Assembly: GCA_036984305.1 (NCBI GenBank)
Contig: BQWY01000001.1
Location: 2,005,501 to 2,069,500, forward strand
Source of the DNA: Nitrospira sp.
Lineage (GTDB): Bacteria > Nitrospirota > Nitrospiria > Nitrospirales > Nitrospiraceae
Length of the DNA stretch: 64,000 nt
Direction: 5' to 3'
This document shows, piece after piece, positions 32,752 to 41,651 of this stretch. Both the position numbers and the translations under genes were made by a program. The notes under the pieces are model-generated. The model was not told where the DNA came from, ran no database searches, and worked only from the letters and a program-made list of their open reading frames with translations. Position 1 is the stretch's first letter, and each line of letters begins with the position of its first letter.

Positions 32752-33348
32752 ATGACGCGCGGGCGGTTCGGCGGGAAGGGTGAGGGAATGTGCGGGATGA
32801 GGATTGCCGTTATGCTACTCTGGAGCGTGGTCGTGTGTTCGGGATGTTCTCCGTATGACATGCGACATGCGAATCAATGGAACTCTCGCGATCAAATCTG
32901 GCTCTCTGAAGCGAGCCAGGTCAAGGTACGGGCGGCTCAAACGCGGGTCTTCGATACAACGGACCGCCGCAAGCTGCTCGAGGGGGTGATCGCGACCATG
33001 CAGGACGTGGATTTCCGGATTGACGTGCTGGACGAGGAGTTGGGGATTGTATCTGGCAAAAAGTACATCGATCTGGAGGGGCCGCAGGGGGCGGGCACAT
33101 CTTATCTTCTCTACCGGTCCGACCAACTGCTATTCATGACTCGGAATTACCGGTCGTGGGGGCCGTTCTGGAATCGTGATGACCTGGTGCGCTTCACCGT
33201 GACCATTCGCCGGCGGGGGGAAACACAATCGATGGTCCGAGCCAGCGTACAGCACTATCTTCGTGCGGTGGAAACGCCTGAAATCTACCAACCTTTCTTC
33301 CGAGCACTTGAGCAGGCGCTTTTTCTTCAAGCGCAAACCGCGCCGTAA
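32752..33348 (+). CDS. Lipoprotein paralog 3 of 3
   Basis: The 198-aa frame from ATG 32752; a start at 32788 would give a more usual signal peptide (MCGMRIAVMLLWSVVVCSGC). The shared pattern is VKVRAAQTRVFDTTDRRKLLEGVIATMQDVDFRIDVLDEELGIVSG, a strand DLVRFTVTIRRRG, and TPEIYQPFFRALEQALFL. This copy has an insertion with several aromatic residues (YRSWGPFWNRDD). Function unknown. It converges on the flavin-type protein gene at 33375. Confidence 0.8.
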   Translation: MTRGRFGGKGEGMCGMRIAVMLLWSVVVCSGCSPYDMRHANQWNSRDQIWLSEASQVKVRAAQTRVFDTTDRRKLLEGVIATMQDVDFRIDVLDEELGIVSGKKYIDLEGPQGAGTSYLLYRSDQLLFMTRNYRSWGPFWNRDDLVRFTVTIRRRGETQSMVRASVQHYLRAVETPEIYQPFFRALEQALFLQAQTAP

Positions 33349-33374
33349 ATCATCTTGCTCTATTGACTCATCTC

Positions 33375-33914
33375 CTAGTCACGACTGCTGGGCCGTTGTA
33401 CGTCACCGTTCTTCTTCGATTCGGGCCTCTGATGTATCCAATGGGACGGAGCCGAAGCAGTGGCTTGATAAGCATGACCAAACCCCAAAACCAGATGGGC
33501 GTCATCAAGGCTCAACTCCCATAGATCGAAGTCTCCGAAGCCGAACATCATTGACGACTGTGGAAATCGATCGAGATAGTGCTGCTTTACGTTCGGATAA
33601 TTGGATTGATCCTCGGATAGAATGGCGGCCACCCCCTGTAGATTCATGCGTTTGAGCGCGAGCGGATTTTTTTCAGGCGAGTCCGATTCCGATACGAACA
33701 AGCTCACCCGCGGATCCTGCAACAGGTGCTGCGTATGAAGGGCAAGACGACTGAGGTGGAGATAGGCGCGCGTCCAATTTTCTCCGAACACATACGGTAC
33801 GTGCGAGCCAAACGGCCGTCCGTTGCGCATGGTCAAAAGAACTCCGGTGCGCGTCTTCCGTGCCAATCTTATCCAGGTAGATTGCACATCCTCTGGTGGT
33901 GCGTTCTCCGGCAT
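33375..33914 (-). CDS. Pyridoxamine 5'-phosphate oxidase / HugZ-like split-barrel protein
   Basis: From ATG 33914 the product is 179 aa; the open frame reaches 33965 (196 aa). The split-barrel pattern is clear: TGVLLTMRNGRPFGSHVPYVFG, AYLHLSRLALHTQHLLQDPRVSLFV, LALKRMNLQGVAAIL and MMFGFGDFDLWELSLDDAHLVLGFGHAY. The H-x-x-x-L, D-P-R-V-S-L and F-G-x-A-Y order matches HugZ-type heme-degrading or flavin-binding proteins. The HugZ C-terminal heme extension is short, so the substrate is uncertain. Confidence 0.8.
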   Translation of the reverse strand: MPENAPPEDVQSTWIRLARKTRTGVLLTMRNGRPFGSHVPYVFGENWTRAYLHLSRLALHTQHLLQDPRVSLFVSESDSPEKNPLALKRMNLQGVAAILSEDQSNYPNVKQHYLDRFPQSSMMFGFGDFDLWELSLDDAHLVLGFGHAYQATASAPSHWIHQRPESKKNGDVQRPSSRD

Positions 33915-33965
33915 CCGGATCGTCCATCCCCTCCCGAAACCGCATCGTACGTCATTGCATCGCAC

Positions 33966-34296
33966 GTGTCACCTTCGTTCTGTGGGGATGTGCCATGCAG
34001 GCGTGCATGTCTCTTGGACTCAGTCCTCGCATCCTCGTAAGATCGCTTGAAGTCGCGCAGTGAGCGAGAGGCGTGGCGTGAACGTACTCATGCCGATTTC
34101 GCTAGTCGAGCGATCACGACCCATCGCGTGCTCGAGTCTAGGACAGCGACCGCGGCACATTCGGGGAATGGAACATTTCCAATTGAACCCCGATGCACCA
34201 CCGCGTCATTGTGACTCCGGAGTTTGACTAGTTGTGTACCGCAGTCACCTCTCGGTACTCTTAAGAGGATTACAGCGACTCAGAAAGAGCAATGTC
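33966..34296. other. Intergenic, about 330 bp, no gene seen
   Basis: No ORF, terminator or structured RNA was recognised. It separates two divergent genes and should hold both promoters. Confidence 0.55.
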
Positions 34297-34662
34297 ATGG
34301 TGAGAGAACCTAAAACGAGTCTGGGAGTGGTACTGCTGGCGCTCTTGTTTGCTCTCGCGGTGGCGGCAGTCGACTATGCTGCGGTGTTGCCCGATGGGCG
34401 ATGGGTGATCCTATTTGTCCTCCCCATCATATGGTTGGCCCTATGGTCCGCGGAAGACGACCGGCTTCCATTGATCTTCTTGGCGTTAATCGTGACCGGG
34501 TTAGTTCTGTTCGGCGGAATCTCGGCCGCAACTCGCATGGTCGACTCCTGCTTTCCGGGGCGGGTCCAAGTTATTGGTGTGTTATGGATTACGGTCGGGC
34601 TGGCGTTGCTGCGCAAACGCACTCGGAGTACCTACAAATGGATCAACCTCATTGGGCGCTGA
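34297..34662 (+). CDS. Small inner-membrane protein, 121 aa
   Basis: From ATG 34297 (MVREPKTSLG) the product has four hydrophobic stretches: VVLLALLFALAVAAVDYAAV, WVILFVLPIIWLALW, LIFLALIVTGLVLFGGI and VIGVLWITVGLALL, ending in a basic tail (RKRTRSTYKW). An upstream in-frame GTG at 34234 would add 21 residues. No family is recognised. The even hydrophobic spacing supports a real membrane protein. Confidence 0.65.
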   Translation: MVREPKTSLGVVLLALLFALAVAAVDYAAVLPDGRWVILFVLPIIWLALWSAEDDRLPLIFLALIVTGLVLFGGISAATRMVDSCFPGRVQVIGVLWITVGLALLRKRTRSTYKWINLIGR

Positions 34663-35383
34663 TCTGTCGACCCAAAACTCAGGCGTGCCACGCGTCTTGT
34701 TGGACCGCCTAGAATCGCAGAGTTCTGCAGCTCCGGAGCGACATTTGACTCAAACCGACAAAGGGCGCATACTCCACTCCTCTGCACTCCCGTTTCGACA
34801 CCAGCAACCGCGTTGTCCTGCGCGAAAGGGGCTCTGCGTTGCCTCTTGTCCAAACTGAGTCGGTAGCCCACCCGTCGATCCACGTCCGGAAGACGGATTG
34901 CGCGCACAGTCGGATCATCGAAGATCTGGTAACCCCCAAGGGGGAAAAGACTGGACAGATTATCTGCGTTGAGTGTCTGGCCGTGTTTCCCGACCCGGCT
35001 TACGTACCGACAATGCGCTAGCTGAGTGCCCACACCCCGCAACGCTGGCATACGTCATACCACCCTCGCTCTCGTTGCGATTCGGTCTATGTCCGTTCCA
35101 GGACGTTGCCCCTTCCAGCAGAGGATACTGCGCTCGAAAACACCGGCCTGGTTTGGCGGCAACCTCGTGTGAGCCGGCAGTACGTTGTGAATGAGTCAGA
35201 GCCGCCTGACCAAGAAGGGCCGCACTTTAGCAACAAGATGGCTCGGGCCAACTTGAATCACCGTCCACGAACTGAGATCATGAGGGGACTTCTATGAACG
35301 AGTGCGGAAAGGTCCCGGAGTGTCATCCCGCGAGACCTGCAAGAGAGACATGAGGGGGCGGGGAGCAGAGCAGACAACACACA
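34663..35383. other. Gene-poor 720-bp stretch
   Basis: One weak candidate lies at 34839-35021, listed separately. Nothing else was recognised apart from short overlapping ORFs. Confidence 0.5.
34839..35021 (+). CDS. Possible 60-aa Cys-containing protein
   Basis: The TTG start at 34839 lacks a strong ribosome site. The product has D-C-A-H and later IICVECLAVFPDP, a Cys-His ... Cys-x-x-Cys arrangement that could bind zinc. The K-G-E-K-T-G-Q-I-I-C-V-E-C stretch looks like a zinc ribbon strand. Support is limited to this pattern. Confidence 0.35.
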   Translation: MPLVQTESVAHPSIHVRKTDCAHSRIIEDLVTPKGEKTGQIICVECLAVFPDPAYVPTMR

Positions 35384-36274
35384 ATGACATACCACGCTTT
35401 CCGGACAGCGCTGTGGAAGACCATTCAAGGAAGTCCTCGCTGGTTCACTTCATGGGCGTCGATGGTGCTGCTGCTGGCGTGCTCTGGATGCTCGTTCACG
35501 TTTGCATATCGGCATGCCGACTGGCTGATCCTTTGGAAAGTGGATCACTACTTCGATATCACGACCTCACAACGTCGTGAGCTTTCCGCGCGCCTGGCCC
35601 CGTTGCTCACTCGACACCGAAGGGAGGCGCTCCCTCAATATGAAGCCGCGCTGGTCGAAGTTCGACAGCGCTTGGACCGCGGACTGACGAGCGAGGATAT
35701 CGACTGGGCCTATGGTACCTACGACCGGCTGCGCGCCGACCTCTTCGAGCGCATCGTACCGGACGGCGGAGCCTTTCTTGCCTCCATTGATTCCCGTCAG
35801 GTTCGTAAGCTCGAACGAGCCTTGAGTCGGGACAATCGCAAGTCAATCCGACTCATTGAGGCTCCCGTTTCCGAGCGGCTCGAGAAGCGAGCCGAGAAGA
35901 TGCTGGACTGGTTGAATGACTGGCTCGGTTCGATGTCGGCCGATCAGCAGACGGTGGTACGTAGGTGGAGTCTGGCCCTTCCCGATACGCAGCCGGTATG
36001 GATGGCATACCAGCAGCACCGGCAAGAGGAACTGCTGACCCTGCTCCACCAACCTCGTACGCCGGAGTCGGCCTCGCGGGAATTGCGCGCCATGCTGGTC
36101 TATCATGATCAAACGGCGCCGCCAGCCTATCAACAGTCCGCAGCCCGTCTGCGGGACGCGGTCAGGGACATGGCACTCGCCATCGATCATCAACTGACAC
36201 TCGATCAACGCCGGTTTGCGCTCACCAAATTGCAGACGTTGATTGACCAACTTCGCAAACTACAAACCGACTGA
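35384..36274 (+). CDS. DUF6279-like lipoprotein
   Basis: The 296-aa protein has a signal sequence ending in LLLACSGC, then FAYRHADWLILWKVDHYFDITTSQRRELSARL. The aromatic D-W-x-x-x-W-x-x-D-x-Y-x-D-x-x-x-x-Q pattern is typical of DUF6279 lipoproteins. The rest is helical and rich in Arg, Glu and Gln. The family is common in Gram-negative bacteria and its role is not known. It is monocistronic. Confidence 0.78.
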   Translation: MTYHAFRTALWKTIQGSPRWFTSWASMVLLLACSGCSFTFAYRHADWLILWKVDHYFDITTSQRRELSARLAPLLTRHRREALPQYEAALVEVRQRLDRGLTSEDIDWAYGTYDRLRADLFERIVPDGGAFLASIDSRQVRKLERALSRDNRKSIRLIEAPVSERLEKRAEKMLDWLNDWLGSMSADQQTVVRRWSLALPDTQPVWMAYQQHRQEELLTLLHQPRTPESASRELRAMLVYHDQTAPPAYQQSAARLRDAVRDMALAIDHQLTLDQRRFALTKLQTLIDQLRKLQTD

Positions 36275-36515
36275 GCCCACGGTAGCCCAACTTGCAACGG
36301 ATCACCTCCGGCGATCCGATCGCCCCTTACACGAACGAATGTTTGTGATATGAGATAGGTGGGTAGCCTCGGGGGGCATACCCCATGACTCCGCAGAACC
36401 CAACAGACTCCAGACCTGACGCCCTGGAATTCGGCGGTTATCTAGCGGTCTGTGCCGAGCGCGTGAGCGCGTGATATTGACACGGTTGCGCTCCGTACCG
36501 AGAATTTGTCTTTCC

Positions 36516-37763
36516 ATGTCGTCCAAGCCCATTGACATTCCTATCAGCCAGCCTCGCTCGGCTTCGATCCCATCCGACGACGAGCCGACGTTTCCACGGT
36601 ACGGCGGTCCACCGGTCCTTTCGTATGGATTTCGTCCCTTCTTCCTCGGGGCGGCGCTGTTCGCCGGCTGTGCTATACCTCTTTGGGTCTTGATGTTTGC
36701 CGGCACCATCGACTCGAAGTTGCTCTACCCCCCGCGCGAATGGCATGTCCATGAGATGCTGTTTGGCTTTCTCCCGGCCGTGATGACCGGATTTCTTCTC
36801 ACCGCAGTCCCGAATTGGACGGGGCGGGTACCGTTCCGAGGCATCCCTCTCCTGTGTTTGTTCATGCTGTGGGTTGCGGGCAGGTTTCTCATGTACTGGC
36901 CCTGGCCGACGCCTTTCGTGGCCGCCGTCGTCGATGGCTCGTTTTTCTTCGCGGTGGCGGTGCTGCTCTGGCGTGAATTGATCAGCTGTAACACGTGGGG
37001 GCAGGCACCAATCGCCGTGCTCATCAGTCTCTATGCCGTCTCGAACTCGCTATTCCATGCGATGGCGCTGTTACACCGGTCCACCGCGCTTCCGGAGCGG
37101 GTAGCAGTGACACTGCTGATCCTGTTGCTGGCCGCGATCGGTGGACGGCTCACGCCCAATTTCACACGAGAGTTTCTACAACGGCACGGACGCAGAAGAC
37201 TACCCGCTGCATTCTCGCGGATCGATAGTTTGGCAATCGCAGTGGCTGCAGTGGCTTGCGTGACCTGGATCGTGCTGCCCGCACATCCCCTTACCGGCAC
37301 GTTGTTCATCACCGCAGGGCTCCTGCATGTGGTACGGCTCGGTCGTTGGTACGGATGGCAGGCGTGGCGTGAACCGTTAGTACTCGTACTCCACGTGGGC
37401 TATGGATGGGTGGCGCTGTCGATGCTGGTGCTAGGCACTGCGCTACTCAAAAATGATGGGCTGCCGGCGACCGCGGCCCACGTGCTGACGACCGGTGCGG
37501 TGGGAACCATGACGCTGGCCGTCATGACACGTGCAAGCCTAGGTCATACGGGACGAGCGCGACACGCCGGACCTGCTACGGTGGGTATCTATTTGCTGGT
37601 CAATGTCGGGGCTCTGCTCCGGATCCTTGCGCCATCCACCGAGGCGCCGACGCATGTCACGCACCTGTGGCTCGTCCTGTCCGCCATCTGCTGGAGCGGA
37701 GCCTATCTTCTTTTTGCTCTGAGCTACGGGCGCTGTCTTCTCGCTCCCAGCCGTGACGAGTGA
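36516..37763 (+). CDS. nnrS: NnrS family heme/copper membrane protein
   Basis: From ATG 36516 the product is 415 aa (an upstream start at 36471 adds 15). About 12 membrane helices are expected. The family signature FRPFFLGAALFAGCAIPLW with REWHVHEMLFGFLPAVMTGFLLTAVPNWTG is clear, and NFTREFLQRHG comes later. NnrS is found with denitrification genes and protects against nitric oxide damage in Vibrio. In a nitrite-oxidising or denitrifying organism it would relieve nitrosative stress. It is convergent with the glycosyltransferase gene. Confidence 0.92.
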   Translation: MSSKPIDIPISQPRSASIPSDDEPTFPRYGGPPVLSYGFRPFFLGAALFAGCAIPLWVLMFAGTIDSKLLYPPREWHVHEMLFGFLPAVMTGFLLTAVPNWTGRVPFRGIPLLCLFMLWVAGRFLMYWPWPTPFVAAVVDGSFFFAVAVLLWRELISCNTWGQAPIAVLISLYAVSNSLFHAMALLHRSTALPERVAVTLLILLLAAIGGRLTPNFTREFLQRHGRRRLPAAFSRIDSLAIAVAAVACVTWIVLPAHPLTGTLFITAGLLHVVRLGRWYGWQAWREPLVLVLHVGYGWVALSMLVLGTALLKNDGLPATAAHVLTTGAVGTMTLAVMTRASLGHTGRARHAGPATVGIYLLVNVGALLRILAPSTEAPTHVTHLWLVLSAICWSGAYLLFALSYGRCLLAPSRDE

Positions 37764-37840
37764 ACCCTCCAGACGAATTGCCGATTTTCTTCCGTCCCGA
37801 CGTGCTCGTGAGGCTTCCAGTGGGAATTGCCGGAAGCTGC

Positions 37841-39478
37841 TTAGCGGCGGATTTCGTAGAGGATCGTCTCGCTCGGGGCATGTCGATAGAGCACGGTAAA
37901 TTGGGGAGGGAGGCGGTCCGGATCGCTCAGTGCGGCAAGTCCGGGCCAGTAGGCTTGTTCGTGTTTGCTGTACACCACAAACCGGACATGCTCCTTATCG
38001 ATTTTCGACACGTATTGTTCGATTTGGTCACCGGCTTCCCCACGTACCTGCTTCAAGCCAGTGAGATAGACCAAGTGTGGTTCGATCGTGAGGAGGGCGT
38101 CCCCCGGAGCGGCACGGCGCTCGAGGATCTGCGCCATCTCGAGCAGCTCCGTCGGCGCGGCATCGAAGAAGTTCCGAGTCTTGACCACTGCGCCGTAGAC
38201 CGACCCGACGAGCAGGATTGTCACAACCGCTCCCCCGAGCCCCCAACGCAACCGCCGGCCTTCGAATGTCATCGGAAGTCGATTGACCTCGTGCACGGCC
38301 AGAACGAGACAGATAAAGAGTAGTGGAAAAAGAAAAAGATAAAATCGTGGAGCGTATCCGGCCAGCCCGTGCAGGAAGTATCCCATGAGGCAGATGAGCA
38401 GCAAGCTGGCCCGTCTTTTGGTCAAGTCTCGAAGGTAGACCAATAGGCCGGCGCCGATGAGCAAGAATCCCGGAAAGGGCGTCACCCCAAGGGACAGGGC
38501 AAAGATCCGATCGTGGGCGACATCCTTGACGAACTTCTTTATGACTTTGAGGGGATCACTGGCCAAGACGCCCACGGTGGAGTGACTCGCGCCAGCCACC
38601 TCCGAAAAATTTCTGGGAAACGCATCTCCACGAGGATGATGAAAATGAGCGGCGATCTGCAAATACAGATCCGTTGCGAAGGGATTTCCATGCCGCTGCC
38701 AATTGGTGATCAACCATGGTGAAGTCACAAGTAAAGCGGCGAGCAGAAAGGAGGCGACGTGACTGACGCGCCGCCCCCACGGATGGTCTTGCGGCGAGAA
38801 CAGCATCAAGGCCAGCGGTATGCCTCCCAGTACGAAGACCGCATTGTAACGCAGGAGATAGGCCGCTCCGGCCGCTAGGCCCGAGACGGCACACCTGAGC
38901 GCGGTTGGACTCCGTCTGAATGCGAGCCATACCGGGATCAGGAGAAACAAGTTGGCGACCACGTCCGTCGAGGCGGTAAATGCGTAGGGTGCCAGCGCCG
39001 GAAGCAACATCAGCGTGGCCATGAGCGCATTGGGCTGGCCAAACAGTGACTTCAAAAGCCCATAGGCCGCCAATCCTAACAGCGCGCTGCTGACGGCAGA
39101 AATGATCAGGCCGGCGGCGAAGAAATCGCCAGTGAGCTGCTCCACAGCTGCCAGAAGGTATACGTATCCCGGCGGATAGTGCATGTTGAGGTAGGGTTGG
39201 CCCGCGAGGACATCGTGTGCCCCCCTCACATCGCGCTCGAAGAAATCCGATTCCACACCCCAGTTGCCGACCACTCGAGCGAAACCGATGGTGAGTGCCA
39301 CCGTCATCCATGCGGTGCAAGCGAGCACGGCAATAACATCCCAGGCGCGCGTGGCAGCTGATTCGTGTGTGGCGTCCTGCAAAATTCCAGCCCCGGCGCG
39401 CGAGCTCCAGTTCGAGCCGGATGGCTCGTCCACACGGCCACTCGGTTCTCGATCCCCTAATTGCGTTCGAGTCCACAT
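37841..39478 (-). CDS. GT-C type membrane glycosyltransferase (family 39/ArnT-like)
   Basis: The 545-aa protein has a soluble N-terminus, then about 10-12 membrane helices. The first periplasmic loop has VESDFFERDVRGAHDVLAGQPYLNMHYPPGYVY, an acidic motif with a Y-P-P-G as in dolichyl- or undecaprenyl-phosphate-sugar-dependent mannosyltransferases (PMT_2). It likely adds a sugar to a lipid or protein at the outer face of the inner membrane. It starts 9 nt after the flippase gene stop. Confidence 0.83.
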   Translation of the reverse strand: MWTRTQLGDREPSGRVDEPSGSNWSSRAGAGILQDATHESAATRAWDVIAVLACTAWMTVALTIGFARVVGNWGVESDFFERDVRGAHDVLAGQPYLNMHYPPGYVYLLAAVEQLTGDFFAAGLIISAVSSALLGLAAYGLLKSLFGQPNALMATLMLLPALAPYAFTASTDVVANLFLLIPVWLAFRRSPTALRCAVSGLAAGAAYLLRYNAVFVLGGIPLALMLFSPQDHPWGRRVSHVASFLLAALLVTSPWLITNWQRHGNPFATDLYLQIAAHFHHPRGDAFPRNFSEVAGASHSTVGVLASDPLKVIKKFVKDVAHDRIFALSLGVTPFPGFLLIGAGLLVYLRDLTKRRASLLLICLMGYFLHGLAGYAPRFYLFLFPLLFICLVLAVHEVNRLPMTFEGRRLRWGLGGAVVTILLVGSVYGAVVKTRNFFDAAPTELLEMAQILERRAAPGDALLTIEPHLVYLTGLKQVRGEAGDQIEQYVSKIDKEHVRFVVYSKHEQAYWPGLAALSDPDRLPPQFTVLYRHAPSETILYEIRR

Positions 39479-39487
39479 GATGGATCT

Positions 39488-41020
39488 CTATCGCACGGAA
39501 GTTCGACCCAGCGTGGATCCGGCTGCTGGAGCCCCCAGGATTCGTTCGGACATTACGTCCTTCAATACTCCGATTTCATAACGTGACAGTTCGCGAAGCA
39601 TCCAATACCCCAGGGTAATCAGGCCGCTCACGACTGCGAGCTTCACCAACAGGTGGATACCAGGTGCGGGCCACCAACGACCCAATGCGAAAGCCATCAG
39701 CGCAAGACCCACGCTGCGCGCAATGGTCCCCCATGGAATAAGCGCATGTCCCGCGCGAACTGCCCATGCCGCTCCGATCATCGCTGCGAGGATTGCCGTC
39801 CCGGCCGTGACCCAGGCGGCTCCCTCCATGCCATAGCGCGGAATCGCAAAGAGATGTCCAGCGGCGGCCACGATCACCATTGGAGTGCTGAGCAACACCG
39901 TACCGGTGGGATGGCCTTCGGCAATGAGGATGGTCATGGCCACCGCAAGAAGCATCATCGCGGTTCCTCCGAGCATGAGGGGGGGTAGTACCGTTCCCGC
40001 CTGCGCGAATGGCGTTCCAAACAAGAAAACGACCAGTTCGATGGCACATCCTCCTATCAGTGTCATGAACGGGAGGAGCCCCCATACCACACGAATGGCA
40101 TTGATCGTAATGACTCGAGCCTGTTCGATGTCACCTTGTGTACGGAGGCGACTGAGTGATGACAACAGGATGGGCACCATGGTCATACCCAGGAGTCCGG
40201 GCAGCATGGACAAATTCTGAGCCGCTCCATACCAGCCGATTTCGTCACCTGCCTCCGGCCGGAGGGCACTCAAAAAAAATAGGTCTACGCGGGCCATGGT
40301 CGCGACACTCAAGGCGGAGACAAACAGGGGAATGGAGTAATTCCACAAGGGCCAATCACGGATTTTGGTCCGAGGGAGGAGCGAGGGACGTATGACTCGC
40401 CGGAGCAGCCAGAGTTCCAGGGTCGTCGAGCCGAGAATGCCGAGCAGGACCCCATAGATGGACAGACCGAGCGCAACCAACAGGAGGATCAATACCAGTC
40501 GAACGACCCACCGGATCGCACTGGTATTTGCGATTGCGGCAAAGTGACCGGTGCCAATCAAGACGTGCCGATGGGCCTGCGCGATCACGAACAGGGGGGT
40601 ATCTATGGCAAGGATCAGCAAAAACCCCGCGAGAGACGGTTCATGGAGTAGCGAGGATAAGGGATACGCTAACCCCCACAAGGCTACCATGGCGCCGAGG
40701 CCGAAGCGGAGCTGGAGTTGAATCGCCGCCGTCCCGAGTGGCCGCCAATCATCCACTTCACCGATGTGCTTCACGACGGCGCGTGAAAAGAACGAATTGA
40801 TGGCCCATTCCACCCATGCAATCAGTGCAACCACCAAGCTAAGACGGCCGTAACTCTCCGGTCCCAGCTGCCGCGTCAGGTAGGCTGCCGTGATCAGCCC
40901 CGTGATGGGAAACAGGGCTTCGGCCATGAGATTCCGCACAGTTCCGTCGATGACCGAACGACCGATTGCACCGGTCACGCCCTTCCCCGGGGGCCGTCTC
41001 ACTACGCACTCTTCAGCCAT
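39488..41020 (-). CDS. Polysaccharide flippase (Wzx/MATE-like, oligosaccharide exporter)
   Basis: The 510-aa protein has about 14 hydrophobic helices. The start GTVRNLMAEALFPITGLITAAYLTRQLGPESYGRLSLVVALIAW is the usual first part of the polysaccharide_synt family. It would flip undecaprenyl-linked oligosaccharides across the inner membrane. It precedes the GT-C gene by 9 nt and belongs to the surface-polysaccharide region. Wzx proteins are too diverse to name the substrate. Confidence 0.85.
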   Translation of the reverse strand: MAEECVVRRPPGKGVTGAIGRSVIDGTVRNLMAEALFPITGLITAAYLTRQLGPESYGRLSLVVALIAWVEWAINSFFSRAVVKHIGEVDDWRPLGTAAIQLQLRFGLGAMVALWGLAYPLSSLLHEPSLAGFLLILAIDTPLFVIAQAHRHVLIGTGHFAAIANTSAIRWVVRLVLILLLVALGLSIYGVLLGILGSTTLELWLLRRVIRPSLLPRTKIRDWPLWNYSIPLFVSALSVATMARVDLFFLSALRPEAGDEIGWYGAAQNLSMLPGLLGMTMVPILLSSLSRLRTQGDIEQARVITINAIRVVWGLLPFMTLIGGCAIELVVFLFGTPFAQAGTVLPPLMLGGTAMMLLAVAMTILIAEGHPTGTVLLSTPMVIVAAAGHLFAIPRYGMEGAAWVTAGTAILAAMIGAAWAVRAGHALIPWGTIARSVGLALMAFALGRWWPAPGIHLLVKLAVVSGLITLGYWMLRELSRYEIGVLKDVMSERILGAPAAGSTLGRTSVR

Positions 41021-41316
41021 CGCCAGGAACCCCTTGTCGAGCGTGGTGATACACCTGTGTAATCATCCGCATCGATACGGATGCCTTGCACGTCGGTTCC
41101 GGTTCAAATCACTACGAGGCTCCTGCAAACAGGAGGCTCTAGATCGAGGTTATACGGCCTAACCACATTCTGCATTGATGGAGACTGGTCGAACGGCGTG
41201 ACGTTGGCCCCTCGCTTACCGTGCTGAATGGACTGGCGATGCTTCAACTGGCATCTGCCGGATACGTTTTCTGCCATTCCTGCTGCGCCGGTAATCCGAA
41301 TGAAATCCGCCTGTGA

Positions 41317-41625
41317 TCAAAACCCACGGAATGCCACCACTTTGTTGTAAATGGCCCCGACAAGCCATCCCGCAACACCGCCGGCCAGCGCCCCGTAAAG
41401 CAGACCGAGGAGACTGCCCGGCCAGGACACAGCATACCCAGGAAAGTAGTTGCTCAGGAGTTGGAGGTGACTCCCCACGTTTTGACCTCCCTTGATGAGG
41501 AGCACAGCCGTCAAGAGGAACAATCCAATTCCACCGAGCATCGCGCAGACAACGGCCAGCACCTCGGTTTGAATGCGGGCTACTGATCGGCTAATCTCCT
41601 CTCGTTCCATTCGACTCAGTGTCAT
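41317..41625 (-). CDS. Two-helix membrane protein, similar to the fused C-terminal domain of its neighbour
   Basis: The 102-aa protein has a charged N-terminus (RMEREEISRSVARIQ), a helix AVVCAMLGGIGLFLLTAVLLI, a loop LLSNYFPGYAVSWPGSLLG and a second helix YGALAGGVAGWLVGAIYN. The same layout and several identical positions (L-L, then L-x-x-x-x-P-G-Y-x-V-S, then G-x-x-G-W/A-L) occur in the last 110 residues of the FAD protein at 41652-43487. A good AGGGAGAG ribosome site precedes the ATG. No named family is recognised. Confidence 0.7.
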   Translation of the reverse strand: MTLSRMEREEISRSVARIQTEVLAVVCAMLGGIGLFLLTAVLLIKGGQNVGSHLQLLSNYFPGYAVSWPGSLLGLLYGALAGGVAGWLVGAIYNKVVAFRGF

Positions 41626-41651
41626 TCCACTCTCCCTAAACGTTCATTCCA

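Noticed and set aside
41050-41160. GGTTCAAATC, looking like a tRNA T-arm
   Set aside because: No matching acceptor, D- or anticodon-arm could be folded around it; no tRNA is claimed anywhere in this window.
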